A stretch of 64,000 nt of DNA. Origin: Auriscalpium vulgare. Lineage: Eukaryota > Basidiomycota > Agaricomycetes > Russulales > Auriscalpiaceae. The position numbers and the translations under genes were made by a program. The notes beneath the pieces are model-generated. The model was not told the origin of the DNA. It did no database searches and worked only from the letters and a program-made list of their open reading frames with translations. Each line of letters opens with the position of its first letter. Positions within the stretch are counted from its first letter, which is position 1. The stretch covers positions 1,116,001-1,180,000 of the forward strand of contig JAHBBC010000012.1 of the NCBI GenBank assembly GCA_019915015.1, in the 5' to 3' direction. This document shows, piece after piece, positions 10,735-22,142 of this stretch.

Positions 10735-12290
10735 GCCACGGCGTGTCGAAGATGGTGTCGAAGAGTGAGTTTGGGTTTGTAAACGCCCAGCTCAGTGGGC
10801 ACAGGTCTCAAACAGAGGCTTCAGGCATCGTTGCACAGCGCGCCAGTTCGCCGAAACGTGAAAACTACGGGATTACTCTCATGACACTGGCAGAGCATGC
10901 ATCATGAGCCTAGCATGAACTGCAGGACGCCCGTGCGAACATCGTGACTTGCCCGCCAGCGTTTGTCGAACTTGGAGAAGAACGTGACTGAACTCACTTA
11001 CATCCCGCACCCACCTCGTCGAGGACCATCAATCATATCCCATCACCTACTTATGTCTCTCGAAAAACTACCAGCTCAGTTCAGTCTGCCACTAGTCTGC
11101 CCCCGCCCATCCTATTTCCTTCCCCGTGGGAGATCTTCGAGATCGTCCTATTTTGTCTGTGGATCACCTTCTGGTTCATACTCTCCATCGCCATCGTCAT
11201 CATCGCCGTGTTCGTCGCGTATCGTGTTCTGGAATGGTCGTTCGGCGCATTCGAGACGTGGCGGGAACGCAAGAAAGCCGCCGCCGCCGCCGCCAGAGGC
11301 CTACCCGAGCGACCCTCCTCACGGAGCCAGACAAAGTCCTACTTCAAGAGCTCGACGGAGACCAGGAGCGAGGGTGTTGCACTTATGGAGCAGGGCGAGG
11401 GCGAGGCGACGGCGACGGCGTGAGCGAGTCCTTGTGGAATCCCAGCCGCCAGCGCATGCACGCTCTCCGATGCCGAAGAAGAATCCGTGACGATACGACG
11501 ATGGGTTGGTGTGGCCGACGAGGACGCCGGGAATAGATGAGTTGGGCTATGTGGTTCGAGGGGCAAACACCACCGCTGGGAGTGAGATATCGGAGCGCCG
11601 ACGGACTTCACTTGTTTGTACAGCCAACATACTACCTGAGCCTTGAACAAGCTACGGTTTACACGTTTACCGAGTCAATGGCAATGCCCAGAATGAACGC
11701 AGGCCTCAGTGAATACTCAGCAAAGGACGAAGTGCGAGTCCTCCGGAACGATCGTCTCAGTGGGACCGTGACCTAAGCAAACTGGACCTGAACATGAAAA
11801 CCCTTGATTGGACGCATACAAGTTGTTTCTTCGATGCAGATGGCCGTTGAGCTGAGCTTGATTCAGAGCTAGTCAGAGTCGAGGTGGAAGAAGTAGCGAC
11901 CGACCAGGAAGCGCGCTAATGTCGACTTGGGCGCTTCGTGACTTGGCCATGCACTGCGCCGTCCGACGCATCAAGAGGCCAGCGTCCTCTCTCCGTCCTC
12001 GCTCATCGCATCGATCCCTGGCTACACATGCATCCCAAGTGGGAAAGGACTGCTCTTCGATTACCCCTCCTTACCCGCAGCTTCTCAAAAGCCTCGCTCT
12101 TGTCCGGGAACGCCTCAACAATCGGCCGCTGACATTGGCCGAGAAGATCCTCTACAGCCATCTGTTTCATCCTACCTCAGATCTCGGCGCAAATGGCATC
12201 GTCAGAGGTGAGACGTATCTCCAGCTCCGCCCAGAGAGGGTCGCCATGCAGGACGCGTCCGCACAGTGAGTTTTCACAAAGTCCGACAAG
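10735..12290 (+). repeat. Segmental duplication copy B
   Basis: The fuller copy of the unit seen at 9184-10122. It holds the membrane-protein gene (about 11000-11423), its 3' flank and the first exon of the functional aconitase. Divergence from copy A is clear by eye, so the duplication is not recent. Confidence 0.8.
11038..11423 (+). CDS. Small predicted membrane protein, copy B (start unresolved)
   Basis: An open frame ends at the TGA of 11421-11423. It contains PPPILFPSPWEIFEIVLF, a strongly hydrophobic region (LWITFWFILSIAIVIIAVFV), and a basic tail with SSRSQTKSYFKSSTETRS. A paralogue lies on the minus strand at 31267-31809 with the same tail, SRSQTKSYFKSSTGTR. No ATG opens this frame, so a short upstream exon is likely: both copies have a potential donor at gaac|gtg and an acceptor cag|tctgccac. 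I do not recognise the family. Function unknown; membrane location is inferred from hydrophobicity. Confidence 0.45.
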
Positions 12291-15200
12291 TCCGAAGTAT
12301 GTTGACCCGACCGAAACCTGCCCGAAGGATGGCACTGTAAGGCACTCCGTGTCCCTGCATGTCATAATTCATGCTATATGATATTTAGGTTGCAATTTAT
12401 GAGCGCTGGCCTTGGACGGACGGCAGTGCCTACAAGCATCCACTGTGACCACTTGATCCAAGCAATCACGGGCGCGGACGATGACCTGAAGGTGCGTCAA
12501 TGCATTCCTTCTTCGAATAGAACATCCTCGATTCATTAGCTCTACGTTCAGAAATCACTTGTCTCAAATCAGGAAGTATTTGACTTCCTGGAGAGCGCTG
12601 CTCGCAAGTACGGCATCGAGTTCTGGAAGCCAGGTTCTGGGATTATCCATCAAATAGTTCTGGAGAACTACGCGGCTCCCGGAATGTTGATGTGAGTACC
12701 TTACTACAAGGGCAGTTGTGACGTGGCTGAGCAGATATTCCAGGCTGGGAACTGGTGAGATGACAACGCTCGAACGGTAATGGTGGACTCTGACTCATGC
12801 TCTCCAAGACTCTCATACTCCCAACGCCGGAGGACTTGGGTTGCTTGCCATTGGGGTTGGTGGTGCTGACGCCGTCGACGCCATGACAGGCACACCCTGG
12901 GAGCTCAAGGCTCCTCAAGTCGTCGGTATGCTCTCAAGCTGTCTGCGGAACGTACAGCGTGTTGACGACAGTGCGCAGGGATCCATCTGACAGGCACTCT
13001 CAACAACTGGGCAACACCAAAGGACTTGATCCTCTACCTTGCTGGCAAGCTCACGGTCAAGGTATGTGCCTCTACGGAGCATCATACCACTGCTCAATTG
13101 CTCTCCAGGGCGGTACCGGTCGCATACTAGAGTACTTCGGACCCAGCGTGTCTTCACAATCGTGCACTGGTACGCATGAGCCGATTTCTCATTTCTATGT
13201 GCGCGATTGAACGTTGTCCCAGGGCTTGCCACGGTCGCGAATATGGGCGCTGAGGTTGGCGCAACCACATCGACTTTCCCTTATACTTCCAGCATGCGAG
13301 CATATCTTCACGCAACAGGCCGCGGCCCTGTGGCTAACGCCGCCGACGAGGCTGCGGCCCAAGGCTTCTTGAGCGCTGACCCCGGTGCGGAGTACGATGA
13401 AGTCATTGAAGTGGTCAGTAAATCTCTCAATATGTCTTAGGACTTTTGTTGAGCCTAGCCCAGAATCTGTCGAACATCGAGCCTACGATAAATGGACCCT
13501 TCACACCTGACCTGGCAACTCCATTGTCGAAATTTGGGTCGTTCATCAAGGAGCAAGGTTGGAAGGATGAAATCTCGGCGAGTCTCATCGGCTCATGTAC
13601 GAATAGCTCTTACGAGGATATGGTAAACATCCCTAGTGCCGCATCGGTACAGTTCACTAAATTCTTCATAGACTCGCGTCGCCGATCTCGCTCGACAGGC
13701 CAAAGCCGCGGGGCTCACTTCAAAGGTTTGCAACGACGCCTATTTGAAGCATGTCGCTCATGCACGAGAGCAGGTTCCATTCCTCTGCACACCTGGTTCA
13801 GAGCAAATCCGTGCAACTATGGAACGTGATATGGTCACTGAGGTTTTAGAGGACGTCGGCGCCACTGTTCTCGCTAATGCGTGCGGTCCATGTATCGGTC
13901 AGGTATTTCTTCTTCCGAACTCTCACCTCTCTTGGACGTTGACAGGAGTTTATAGTGGAAGCGAGAGGATAAGAAGGAAGAAGAGAATGGTAAGTGCATT
14001 TTATTGGCTTTCAAACGGGCTTGCTTAACTTGTTGATGTGGTCCAGCCATCTTGACTTCTTTCAATCGGTGAGCATATTCTGCATATATTTCCGCACAAT
14101 CCTCTCACAGAGACTAGGAATTTCAAATCTCGCAATGACGGCAACCGTCTCACCATGAACTTCCTCGCCTCGCCTACCATTGTCACCGCAATGGCCTTCT
14201 CCGGCAAGCTCTCCTTTAACCCCATGACCGATTCCATTCCTCTTCCCTCAGGCGAGCAATTCAGGTTCACCGCGCCCTCCGGGACGGATCTTCCCTCGAC
14301 AGGATTCACCGCGGGCGATGCCTCGTACTACCCGCCGCCGACGCCGGGACCGCAGCCTGGCACGCAGGTGGTGATCAAGGAAGACTCACAACGACTTGAG
14401 GTGCTCCAGCCGTTTTCGAGCCACTTTGGCGCTGGGAATCTGAGAGGACTGGAATTGCCGACGCTGAAGGTGCTGATGCGGGTCAGAGGGAAATGCACAA
14501 CGGATCACATCTCCGCCGCTGTAAGCCTCTCAGATTTGCAGTTTCACGAAGCTGACGCTCCGGCTCAGGGCCCATGGCTCAAGTACAAAGGACATCTGAC
14601 CAACATCTCGGAAAACCTGCGTATGTCTTGCTACAGACATCTCAATTGGCGAAGCATGCTGATGTTCCTGTTAACGTCCTATAGTCATCACGGTGAGCTT
14701 GTGTACTCGAGGTGGCCTCCTGCTCGCATCTGATCCAACATGTGCTATCTGTAGGCCGTTAACGACGAGGGTGGCGAAGTAAACGTCGCATTTGACCACG
14801 ACGCGAACTCCGCTGAGAGCAAGACCGACACGATTCCTGGCGTGGCGAAACGTTTCAAGGCGCGCCACCAACCTTGGGCGCTGATCGTTGACGAGAACTA
14901 CGGCGAGGGAAGCGCGCGCGAGCACGCTGCACTACAGCCCCGATTCTACGGTGAGTTCGCCTTCGTCACAGGTTGTACTCGCGCTCATAGCTCTCAGGAT
15001 GTGCGCTGATCATCGCACGGTCGTTTGCGCGCATCCACGAGACCAACCTCAAAGTACGTCGTGCGGGTGCTTGTTTCCCGGTATCCCAGTCGAGCCTGAT
15101 CTGTCACAGAAACAAGGCGTACTCCCCTTGTGGTTCGCCGACAAAAATGACTACGGACGCATCGGCGCGGGTGACCTAGTTGAGACAATTGGCCTCGCTG

Positions 15201-15361
15201 GCCTCCTCAGGGGATATCCCGATACTGCCGTGCACGTCAGAGTGACGAAGCCCGACGGGGATGTTTTCGAAATTCTCACCAACCACACTATGTCGAGTGA
15301 TCAGCTCAAATGGCTCAAGGCGGGATCGGCCCTTAACCATATTCGCTCGCAGATTAGCTAG
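11919..15361 (+). CDS. ACO2: Mitochondrial aconitase / homocitrate dehydratase, Aco2 type
   Basis: 4Fe-4S hydro-lyase. The sequence follows yeast Aco2 more closely than Aco1 ([44 protein letters not shown]). In yeast Aco2 acts on homocitrate in lysine synthesis, so that role is likely here; aconitase activity is also possible. Twenty exons sum to 2427 nt, giving 808 aa. The N-terminus ([18 protein letters not shown]) looks like a mitochondrial presequence. Cluster cysteines sit in [13 protein letters not shown] and NACGPCIGQ. Swivel-domain motifs [14 protein letters not shown] and [17 protein letters not shown] are present. Three micro-exons (12328-12336, 12744-12754, 14685-14692) are needed to keep frame and conserved motifs. 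An internal start at 11949 is an alternative. It ends 254 bp from the convergent MSH1 gene. Confidence 0.94.
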
Positions 15362-15615
15362 GTCTGTAATGTACTTGCATATAAGGAATGGATAACCAGT
15401 GATGCGTTTTATTCCGCAAATCATGGTGGGCTTGGTCCTTCTCGGCCAGGACGAAGTAGAGTTGCGGGCAAGGCAATGCACGTTTGCAATACCTCGCCCG
15501 TAAAGCTTGAAGACGTAGAATTCTGCCACACACGGTGCCTCAAGGTAAGGGCCATTGAGAGGCACCAGGCGAATACCATGCCTCTGGCTTGCTGTTGACG
15601 TGCAAGAGGACTTAA

Positions 15616-18600
15616 TTATGCGGGATTCTGCGATAAAGGTCAGCACGAGGAATTGCTGTCAAGTAGGTTTGTACGTACCTCTTGATGCGCGCTGGGCGGC
15701 GGTGGCAACCCATCCGGGATGAAAGAATGTCCTAGCGCTTGTAGACCAGCTCGGTCCAGAGCGGCCGCCCCACCTCCGTCTCGCAAGCGAGAAAGCACAC
15801 CTTCAGCCAAGGCCAGCGCAGTAGCCGGCATGCCCGCCAGCTGCGCGACCTTGAGGCCATGGCTATCGCGATTGACGCCTGGCTTCAAGCGATACGAGTA
15901 CGCAAAGTGGCCATCGTGCGTCTCGTCCACGTCCGTGCAGAAGAAGCCGACGTGCTCGAATGGCCCTTGGCCCTTGTGGTCGGCAGAGCACCCGAGCATG
16001 TCCGTCAGTTCGTGGAAGTGCGTCGCGAAGAGAACGCGAGAGCCATTCGTGACGTAGAGGTGGTGCACGGTCGCAAAAGCGATAGCCAATCCGTCCTTGA
16101 CAGTCGTACCTCGACCGACTTCGTCCATTATGACCTGCGATGCAATTAGATACGGATATATGCACCCTCTCAGTAGCGCGTACCAGACTATTCGGAGTTG
16201 CTCGGTGCAGAATCTCTGCAGTCTCCAGCATCTCCACCATAAAAGTGCTTCTGTCGCGGAACAGATCGTCTTTCGCCCCGACACGCGAAAACAGGCGATC
16301 CACAATCCCGATGGTGGCATGGTCGGCAGGAACGTAGGATCCGGCTTGCGCTAGAATGGCCACCAAAGCCGTCTGCCGGAGAAGCGTGGACTTGCCAGCC
16401 ATATTGGGACCGGTGATAATGTGGAGTCTGGAGTCTGGCGAGAAAGAGACGGTGTTGGGGGTGAAAACGCGTCCGTTGGAGAGCAGTCCAAGTTCGACGG
16501 TGGGGTGGCGTCCATTGACGACGTGGAATGAAAAACTAAGGGAAAATGAGACCTGTTCCGTGAAGCGGCAGAGAAGACTCACTCATCAGTGACAGTTGGA
16601 CGCACGAACTTCATCTCGGACGCAAGATTGGCGAACCCCAGGGTAACATCCAGCTCGTCGACGACTCGTGCATTGCGTCGTAAAAGAGTCTCGTTCATAT
16701 TGACCTGTGCAGTTCACCGTCAACGAGAGTTGCTGTGGGAGTTGTTTCTGACTACCTCGTTCCTCAAGAGCTCGAAAGCTTGTTTCTCGGCCAGCGTGAT
16801 ATCATACGAAGTCTGCATAATCTCTTTGCCTAACCTTGACCAGTCCTTCGAATCCATATCATGAATTTCTGATAAATGCATAGGTCGTTGAGAAAGCTTA
16901 CGCTATGGAAGAAGCTGCTCGTCGACTTGTTTTCAGTCATGACAGCGAAGTCACCGGATGCCTTGACTTTGGTAGCATCCCGTTTCGATCGTGCTACGTG
17001 AACATGCAGGCCCTGCATAGGTGACGAGCGCAGGGTCAAGGACGGGGCATCTACAGAGCGTCAGAAATCGACCCTAGCACTGTGTTGATGATAATAGAGT
17101 CACCGAAGGCACGCTGCAGATGCCGCTCAAGTTGATCACGCTGCATAAGAAGCTCGTTCAACTGTGCATGGAGCGCGACGAGTTCTGGAGAAAACCTGGG
17201 CCTCATTCAGCATGTAAGTCAAGGACCGATTGTACGAACATACTCTGGATTTATTGTCCAGCGATATTCGGTCTGAAACCTGGGCTCCTCCAAGGAAGAC
17301 AGGCCAGGGCCTGACGAGGAACCGCTATCTGCAGCCTCGAATGCCTCGGTGTCATCTCCTTGGACGTTGACGCCCTCCAAGGCTTTCCCAATCGTTTGCG
17401 CCAGCGTTTCAAGCGAGTCCATCCTGGACATGAGAGCGTCCACGCTCGTCCACTCCTCTTGCGCGATGCTACCCCTCTCCCTGCCTTCCATGAGTTTTTC
17501 CAGTTCGACTCTCTTCCTGATCGAGTCCCAGGTAGCTATCGTGCCGCTAATGGAAGACAAGTCCCCTGCATCTCCCCGACCAAGAAGGAATTTTTGGACT
17601 ATGCGCGTCGCGTCATCGATGCCCTGCAAGAGCTCCACGAGATCGCTACGAAGGTGCGGCCGGGTGTGGAAGAATGCGACCAGGGACTGTCGCGCATTGA
17701 TCTCAGATAGGGAAGTGCTAGGAGAGCCTGAAAGGCCCGCGTCTGGGTCAGCATCTGGTCGTCAACGGTGACAGAGAGCCTACATAGCCATCGAGCAAGC
17801 AGCCTTGTTCCACTGGAGGTCACCGTGCGCTTGACAACACTGAGCAAACTGCCGGTGACGCCGCCCTCGCGCATGCCCTCCCGGATCTCGAGGGCCTTGA
17901 TCGTGTGCGAGTCGATTTGCATTCGCTGCTCGATCCCTTCTCTACTGGGCAGCGACAAGCGCGGCATGTGTTCTAAGAGGTTGGTATGAAGGTACGTCGT
18001 CAACAGGTCGATGGCCGCCGTTTCGGACGCAGAGAAAGAAAGTTTCAGTGACGCCTCTTCTGCGCTTGGAATGACGTTGTCGGTGTTGGATGTTTGGGAC
18101 TCGGCGACATGAGCTTGCGACTTGCCGGTGGGAAGGATGTACGAAGTGACGGTATTTTCTTCGCGAACGGCAGTTCGTATAGGGTGCGTGGAAGCATTTT
18201 CTAGGTCTTTCGAGAGTACAACCTCACGGGGGCCTATCCGGACGAGCTCGTCGCGCAGACTTTCACAGCTGGAGTCCTTGGTGGAGAATTCGCCCGTTGA
18301 GACGTCGATCCAAGCCAGGCCTACAGACGTTGAAGACGAATATGGATCATCGGCGGTGGTGGCAGATCCAATGGAGAGGAGGTAGTTGTTTTCGTAGCGG
18401 TTCAGGAACGGCTCGTCAATCAATGTCCCCGGGGTGATGACGCGAGCCACGCGTCGGTCAAATGTGGGTTTGCTCCCGGCGACCACAGGGCGCGGAAACT
18501 CCTCGCACAGGGCAACAAAGCGCGCATTATGTTGTACGAGGGTCTTCAAATACTTTTGGAGGTGCATTATAGGAAAGCCGCACATCAGGATGCGCTGCCC

Positions 18601-19500
18601 GTCCCATGACCGCGACGTGAGTTTGATGTTCAAGATACGCGCGACTTCTGCGGCTTGGTCGAAGTATGACTGAGAGCGATGGGTCAGCGGAGATCCAGAT
18701 GTGCAGAGCAAAGAAGGCGGACTTCGTAGAACTGTCCAACACGGGTAAGTAGGATACAGTGAGGGAATTTGGCAAGGTTCTCCAGAATCTCAGTAGCGAG
18801 CTGATTTCGAGGTTGACGAGGACGGGACGCATCTAGGGCTCCTAGTTAGTTTGACTGTCAGGGTGGGATACGCGAGGGACGATACCAGACTCTGCTGCTA
18901 ACTCTGCCTTCGTGCGACGTCGGCGCCTGCTCTTGACGGGCGCGTCTTTGACGACCGCTGCGGTCTCAGACCATAGGGGAACCTCACCGACATCTTCTCT
19001 GAGAGTTTCAATTTCTACAGAGGCTTTTCTGACGCGTGTTTTACGCGTTGTAACGGGGACGGTGGCTTCCAGGTCCGAGCCGTCAAGCGACAGACCAGCC
19101 GCCGCAAGCGTGTCTGGCGGCTCAGGAGACACGGACTCATCATCTGGGCGAGCTTACAAGTTCACGGAAAGGAGCGAATTGGCTGTCAATTGTTGCTATG
19201 GGACACGGTTACATCTGGGTGCGCACATCTATCGACGGCGTCATGCCTACTGCTCTTGGCCTTCCGTCCATGATCCCACAGCCCAAGAGGTGTCAGGGGT
19301 GTCCCGTTGGAGCGCGAGCCTGTCGTGGGGAGGTCCGCATACTTCTTCTTGGTAACGACGGCTCTGGAAGGGCTCGCGGATACGGCGTAGCGGGCGTGGC
19401 CAGACGCGTGGAGGAAACGGGTTGCGAGAACAAGACGGTGTGGACGACGCGCTGGCAGCAGTATTACAGCATTGGCAGGGGCTTGGACGGACGTCAGCAT
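15616..19500 (-). CDS. MSH1: Mitochondrial MutS homologue Msh1
   Basis: DNA mismatch-recognition ATPase for mitochondrial DNA. Start ATG at 19500 opens a basic, Arg/Ala-rich presequence ([20 protein letters not shown]). The exon 19500-19251 joins 19143 in frame. The mismatch-binding domain appears as [19 protein letters not shown], with the intercalating aromatic in the GQFYE motif. Lever and clamp regions follow. The ATPase domain has [14 protein letters not shown] (Walker A), DRSTFMVEM (signature) and [13 protein letters not shown] (Walker B). The last exon adds only NPA before TAA at 15616-15618. Presequence, length and convergent motifs separate it from nuclear MSH2/3/6. It shares a short divergent promoter with the septin gene. 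Confidence 0.92.
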
Positions 19501-19684
19501 GCGTGGACCAAGACGGCGAACGGCGAGGCTGGTTTGGACGGAGCGAGAGCGGGCGAGGAGCGCCCGCCACCGATCAGCCCACCGCGAATTCGGGCGGAGA
19601 GCGAAACACCGCTCAACTTTCTCCGTCCGCCACGCGCGCCTCCTCCACAGTTCGCCAGGTATCCTCCAAGGCAGCACTTCAATC
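19501..19684. promoter_or_regulatory. Compact divergent promoter, MSH1 / septin
   Basis: Only 184 bp separate the two start codons, so both transcripts must initiate here or inside the opposite 5' region. No TATA-like element is evident; a CT-rich stretch precedes the septin ATG. Confidence 0.6.
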
Positions 19685-21343
19685 ATGTCGTTCGCAGGCA
19701 GACGCAGGGGCAACAAGGTCAAGAAGGGGGTCCAGTTCACGATCATGGTCGTCGGTCAGTGCCCGTCGTCCGCCTTTTTCGCTGGCATGCGCTGACCTTG
19801 CGTCGTCGCGTTGCGGTTGGCCATCCAGGTGCTTCGGGCACTGGACGCACGACCTTCATCAACACGCTCTGTGAGTCGGACGTGCTCGGGCACAAGAACT
19901 CAGACAGCCCGGAGACGGCGCACGTCGAGGAGGGCATCAAGATCAAGCCCGTCAACGTTGGTGCGTCGCGGATGCTCCCATTCTGGGTCGCGCGAGAATT
20001 TACTCATTTGTTTGCGCTAGAACTCGAGGAGGAGGGCGTCCGCATCGCCCTCACCATCGTCGACACGCCCGGCTTTGGTGATAACATCGACAACGAGTCT
20101 GCGTGCGTCTCTTGTACCGAGCAATGCCCCGTTCTGACATTGCATGACCTGCGTAGCTTCCAAGAAATTGTTGGCCATCTCGAGCGTCAATACGACGACA
20201 TCCTGGCGGAGGAGTCCCGCATCAAGCGTAACCCGCGCTTCAGGGACAACCGTGTCCATGCCCTCCTGTACTTCATCCCCCCAACTGGCCACGCGTACGT
20301 ACATGTTGGACTGCGCGGTGCCTCTTTTAGTGACACGACTTCCGTTTTAGCCTGAGGGAAATGGACATCGAGCTGATGCGCCGCCTTTCGCCCCGTGTCA
20401 ACGTCATCCCCGTTATCGGCAAGGCCGATTCCTTCACTCCCAGCGAGCTGAGGGCGTTCAAGAAGCGGGTGAGTACGATGTTGGTTTGTAGTGACCAGCT
20501 TGCTGAATTACAGTGTGCAGATCATGGAGGACATTGAGCACTACGACATCCCTGTGTACAACTTCCCGTACGACGTCGAGGAAGATGACGATGAGACGAT
20601 CCAGGAAAACAGCGAGCTCCGGGTCGGTAGCTGCTATATAATGAATACCGCCCATCTTATTGACCCCGTTCCCAGGCCCTTCTTCCCTTCGCCATTGTTG
20701 GTTCGCAGGAGGAGATTGATATTGACGGCGCGCCTGTGCGCGCTAGGATATACCCGTGGGGCGTTGCCGAAGTTGACAACCCAGCCCACTCTGACTTCAG
20801 CCGGCTGCGGAGTGCTCTTCTCAAGTACGTTGTCATGTCGATCCCCCATGCTTCTTTGCTCATCGCGCTGTATTTAGCTCTCATCTTGCTGACCTGAAGT
20901 CGCTGATTCATGACGTTCTCTACGAGACGTACCGTACCGAGAAGTTGTCTCGCACGGTGCACTCTGATACCCAGTATGTGACGCGTCATGTTTATGCTCC
21001 CGTCGTCTAAGTGTGCCGCCGCAGCGATTCTTCCATTCTTCCGGAAGAACTTGCTACGCAGAGCGTGCGCCTGAAGGAGGAGCAGCTCCGCCGGGAAGAA
21101 GAGAAGGTATGGTTCTCTTTGCCATACGACGCGCCATATCTGACCGACAAATGTGTTAGCTCCGCGAGATCGAGGTCAAAGTCCAGCGCGAGATCAACGA
21201 GAAGAGGCAGGAGCTCCTTGCAAAGGAGGAGTCGCTCAGGTATGTCTGATGCCCTGCAGATCGCCGCCGTAGCTTATCATCTATCTAGGAACCTGGAGAG
21301 CCGGCTCGCGGCGCAGGGCTCGCAGCACGAGTTCAGGGATTGA
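19685..21343 (+). CDS. Septin (Cdc11-like)
   Basis: GTP-binding filament protein acting at the septum and cell cortex. The N-terminus MSFAGRRRGNKVKKGVQF is basic, as in the phosphoinositide-binding polybasic region. GTPase motifs: GASGTGRTTFINTLC (P-loop, GXSGXGRT variant), TIVDTPGFGD (G3) and PVIGKADSFTPSE (G4). The septin unique element region ends ...YPWGVAEVDNPAHSDF. The C-terminus (LKEEQLRREEEK and the following heptads) is a coiled coil. GT-AG introns of about 50-90 nt interrupt it at least seven times. The GASGTGRT P-loop and short N-terminus favour the Cdc11/AspA group over Cdc3, Cdc10 or Cdc12; that subgroup call is inference. Confidence 0.9.
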
Positions 21344-22142
21344 TCTTGAAAACAGGGCGGCTTATTGTGGCCGTATGCGCACGTTATATACCCAGGTCAC
21401 GGACCATTGTCCCCTCGTTTTGCTTTACCATGGGCCTTGCCCAGATACTCTACTTGTTGCTGTTCTTGACACACTCTCGTTCACAGGGCCCGGCCCTTCT
21501 ACAGCTTCGTAACCGGATGTTGACTGCCGTTGGTATACTTGCTCCGATGTCCTGTCGCTCGTTGAACTAGGTAATAATATGAGGCGTTTGCCTTGGATAC
21601 GTGCGGAATGCGGTCGAGGCGTCGATGATGGATATGATGGGAAGCCCATGAGGCCTCCTATCGAAGAGACGACAGCGGGGACAAAGGGCCGGCTACAAGG
21701 GAGTGGTAAACGTAGCGAGACTCGCGTTGGGCGACATTGGGACTCCGCCGGACGATAGACAAATAATATAATTGTCACACTGTGCCGCCCTCTGTTGTTG
21801 CTGCACCCGCTCTGCACTCGGACGCTGCCCCGCGCACAGATCGTGACTGTGGCCAACATCGCAGCAGCGGCGGCGAGCAGACGCCCAGAGCCCGAACTTC
21901 CGGAATAGGCAGTCTGGTTGGCGGTGAAGAGGTCTGTTCCTGTCTTTTCCCTTCATTTCTCCCTTCTCAGCGTCCTCCGCCTCGCCCACCGACACGCACG
22001 ACGTCCTCCACCCCGCCCCCCGCCCACCGACGCCCACTCTGCAGTCCCATCGTCGTCCGCAGGCGTCCCCCGCGCGTCACCCCGCGCCCCGCCCTGACAA
22101 CTCGACCGCACCCGTCCCCGCGCTCCCTGCACCCTCCCATTC
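21344..22142. other. Intergenic region, septin 3' to MIT gene 5'
   Basis: 799 bp between two plus-strand genes. The distal half (about 21950-22142) is very C-rich on the plus strand with tracts such as cccgccccccgcccaccg, typical of a CT-rich fungal core promoter/5' UTR. No gene is supported. Confidence 0.5.

Noticed and set aside
19130..19132. GTG start for Msh1 at MSPEPPDT
   Set aside because: An upstream exon with ATG at 19500 encodes a mitochondrial presequence and joins in frame at 19143.
19198..20355. 385 aa plus-strand ORF over the MSH1 start and septin
   Set aside because: It is the septin frame with introns read through, plus antisense MSH1 presequence; splice sites and motifs support the two separate genes.
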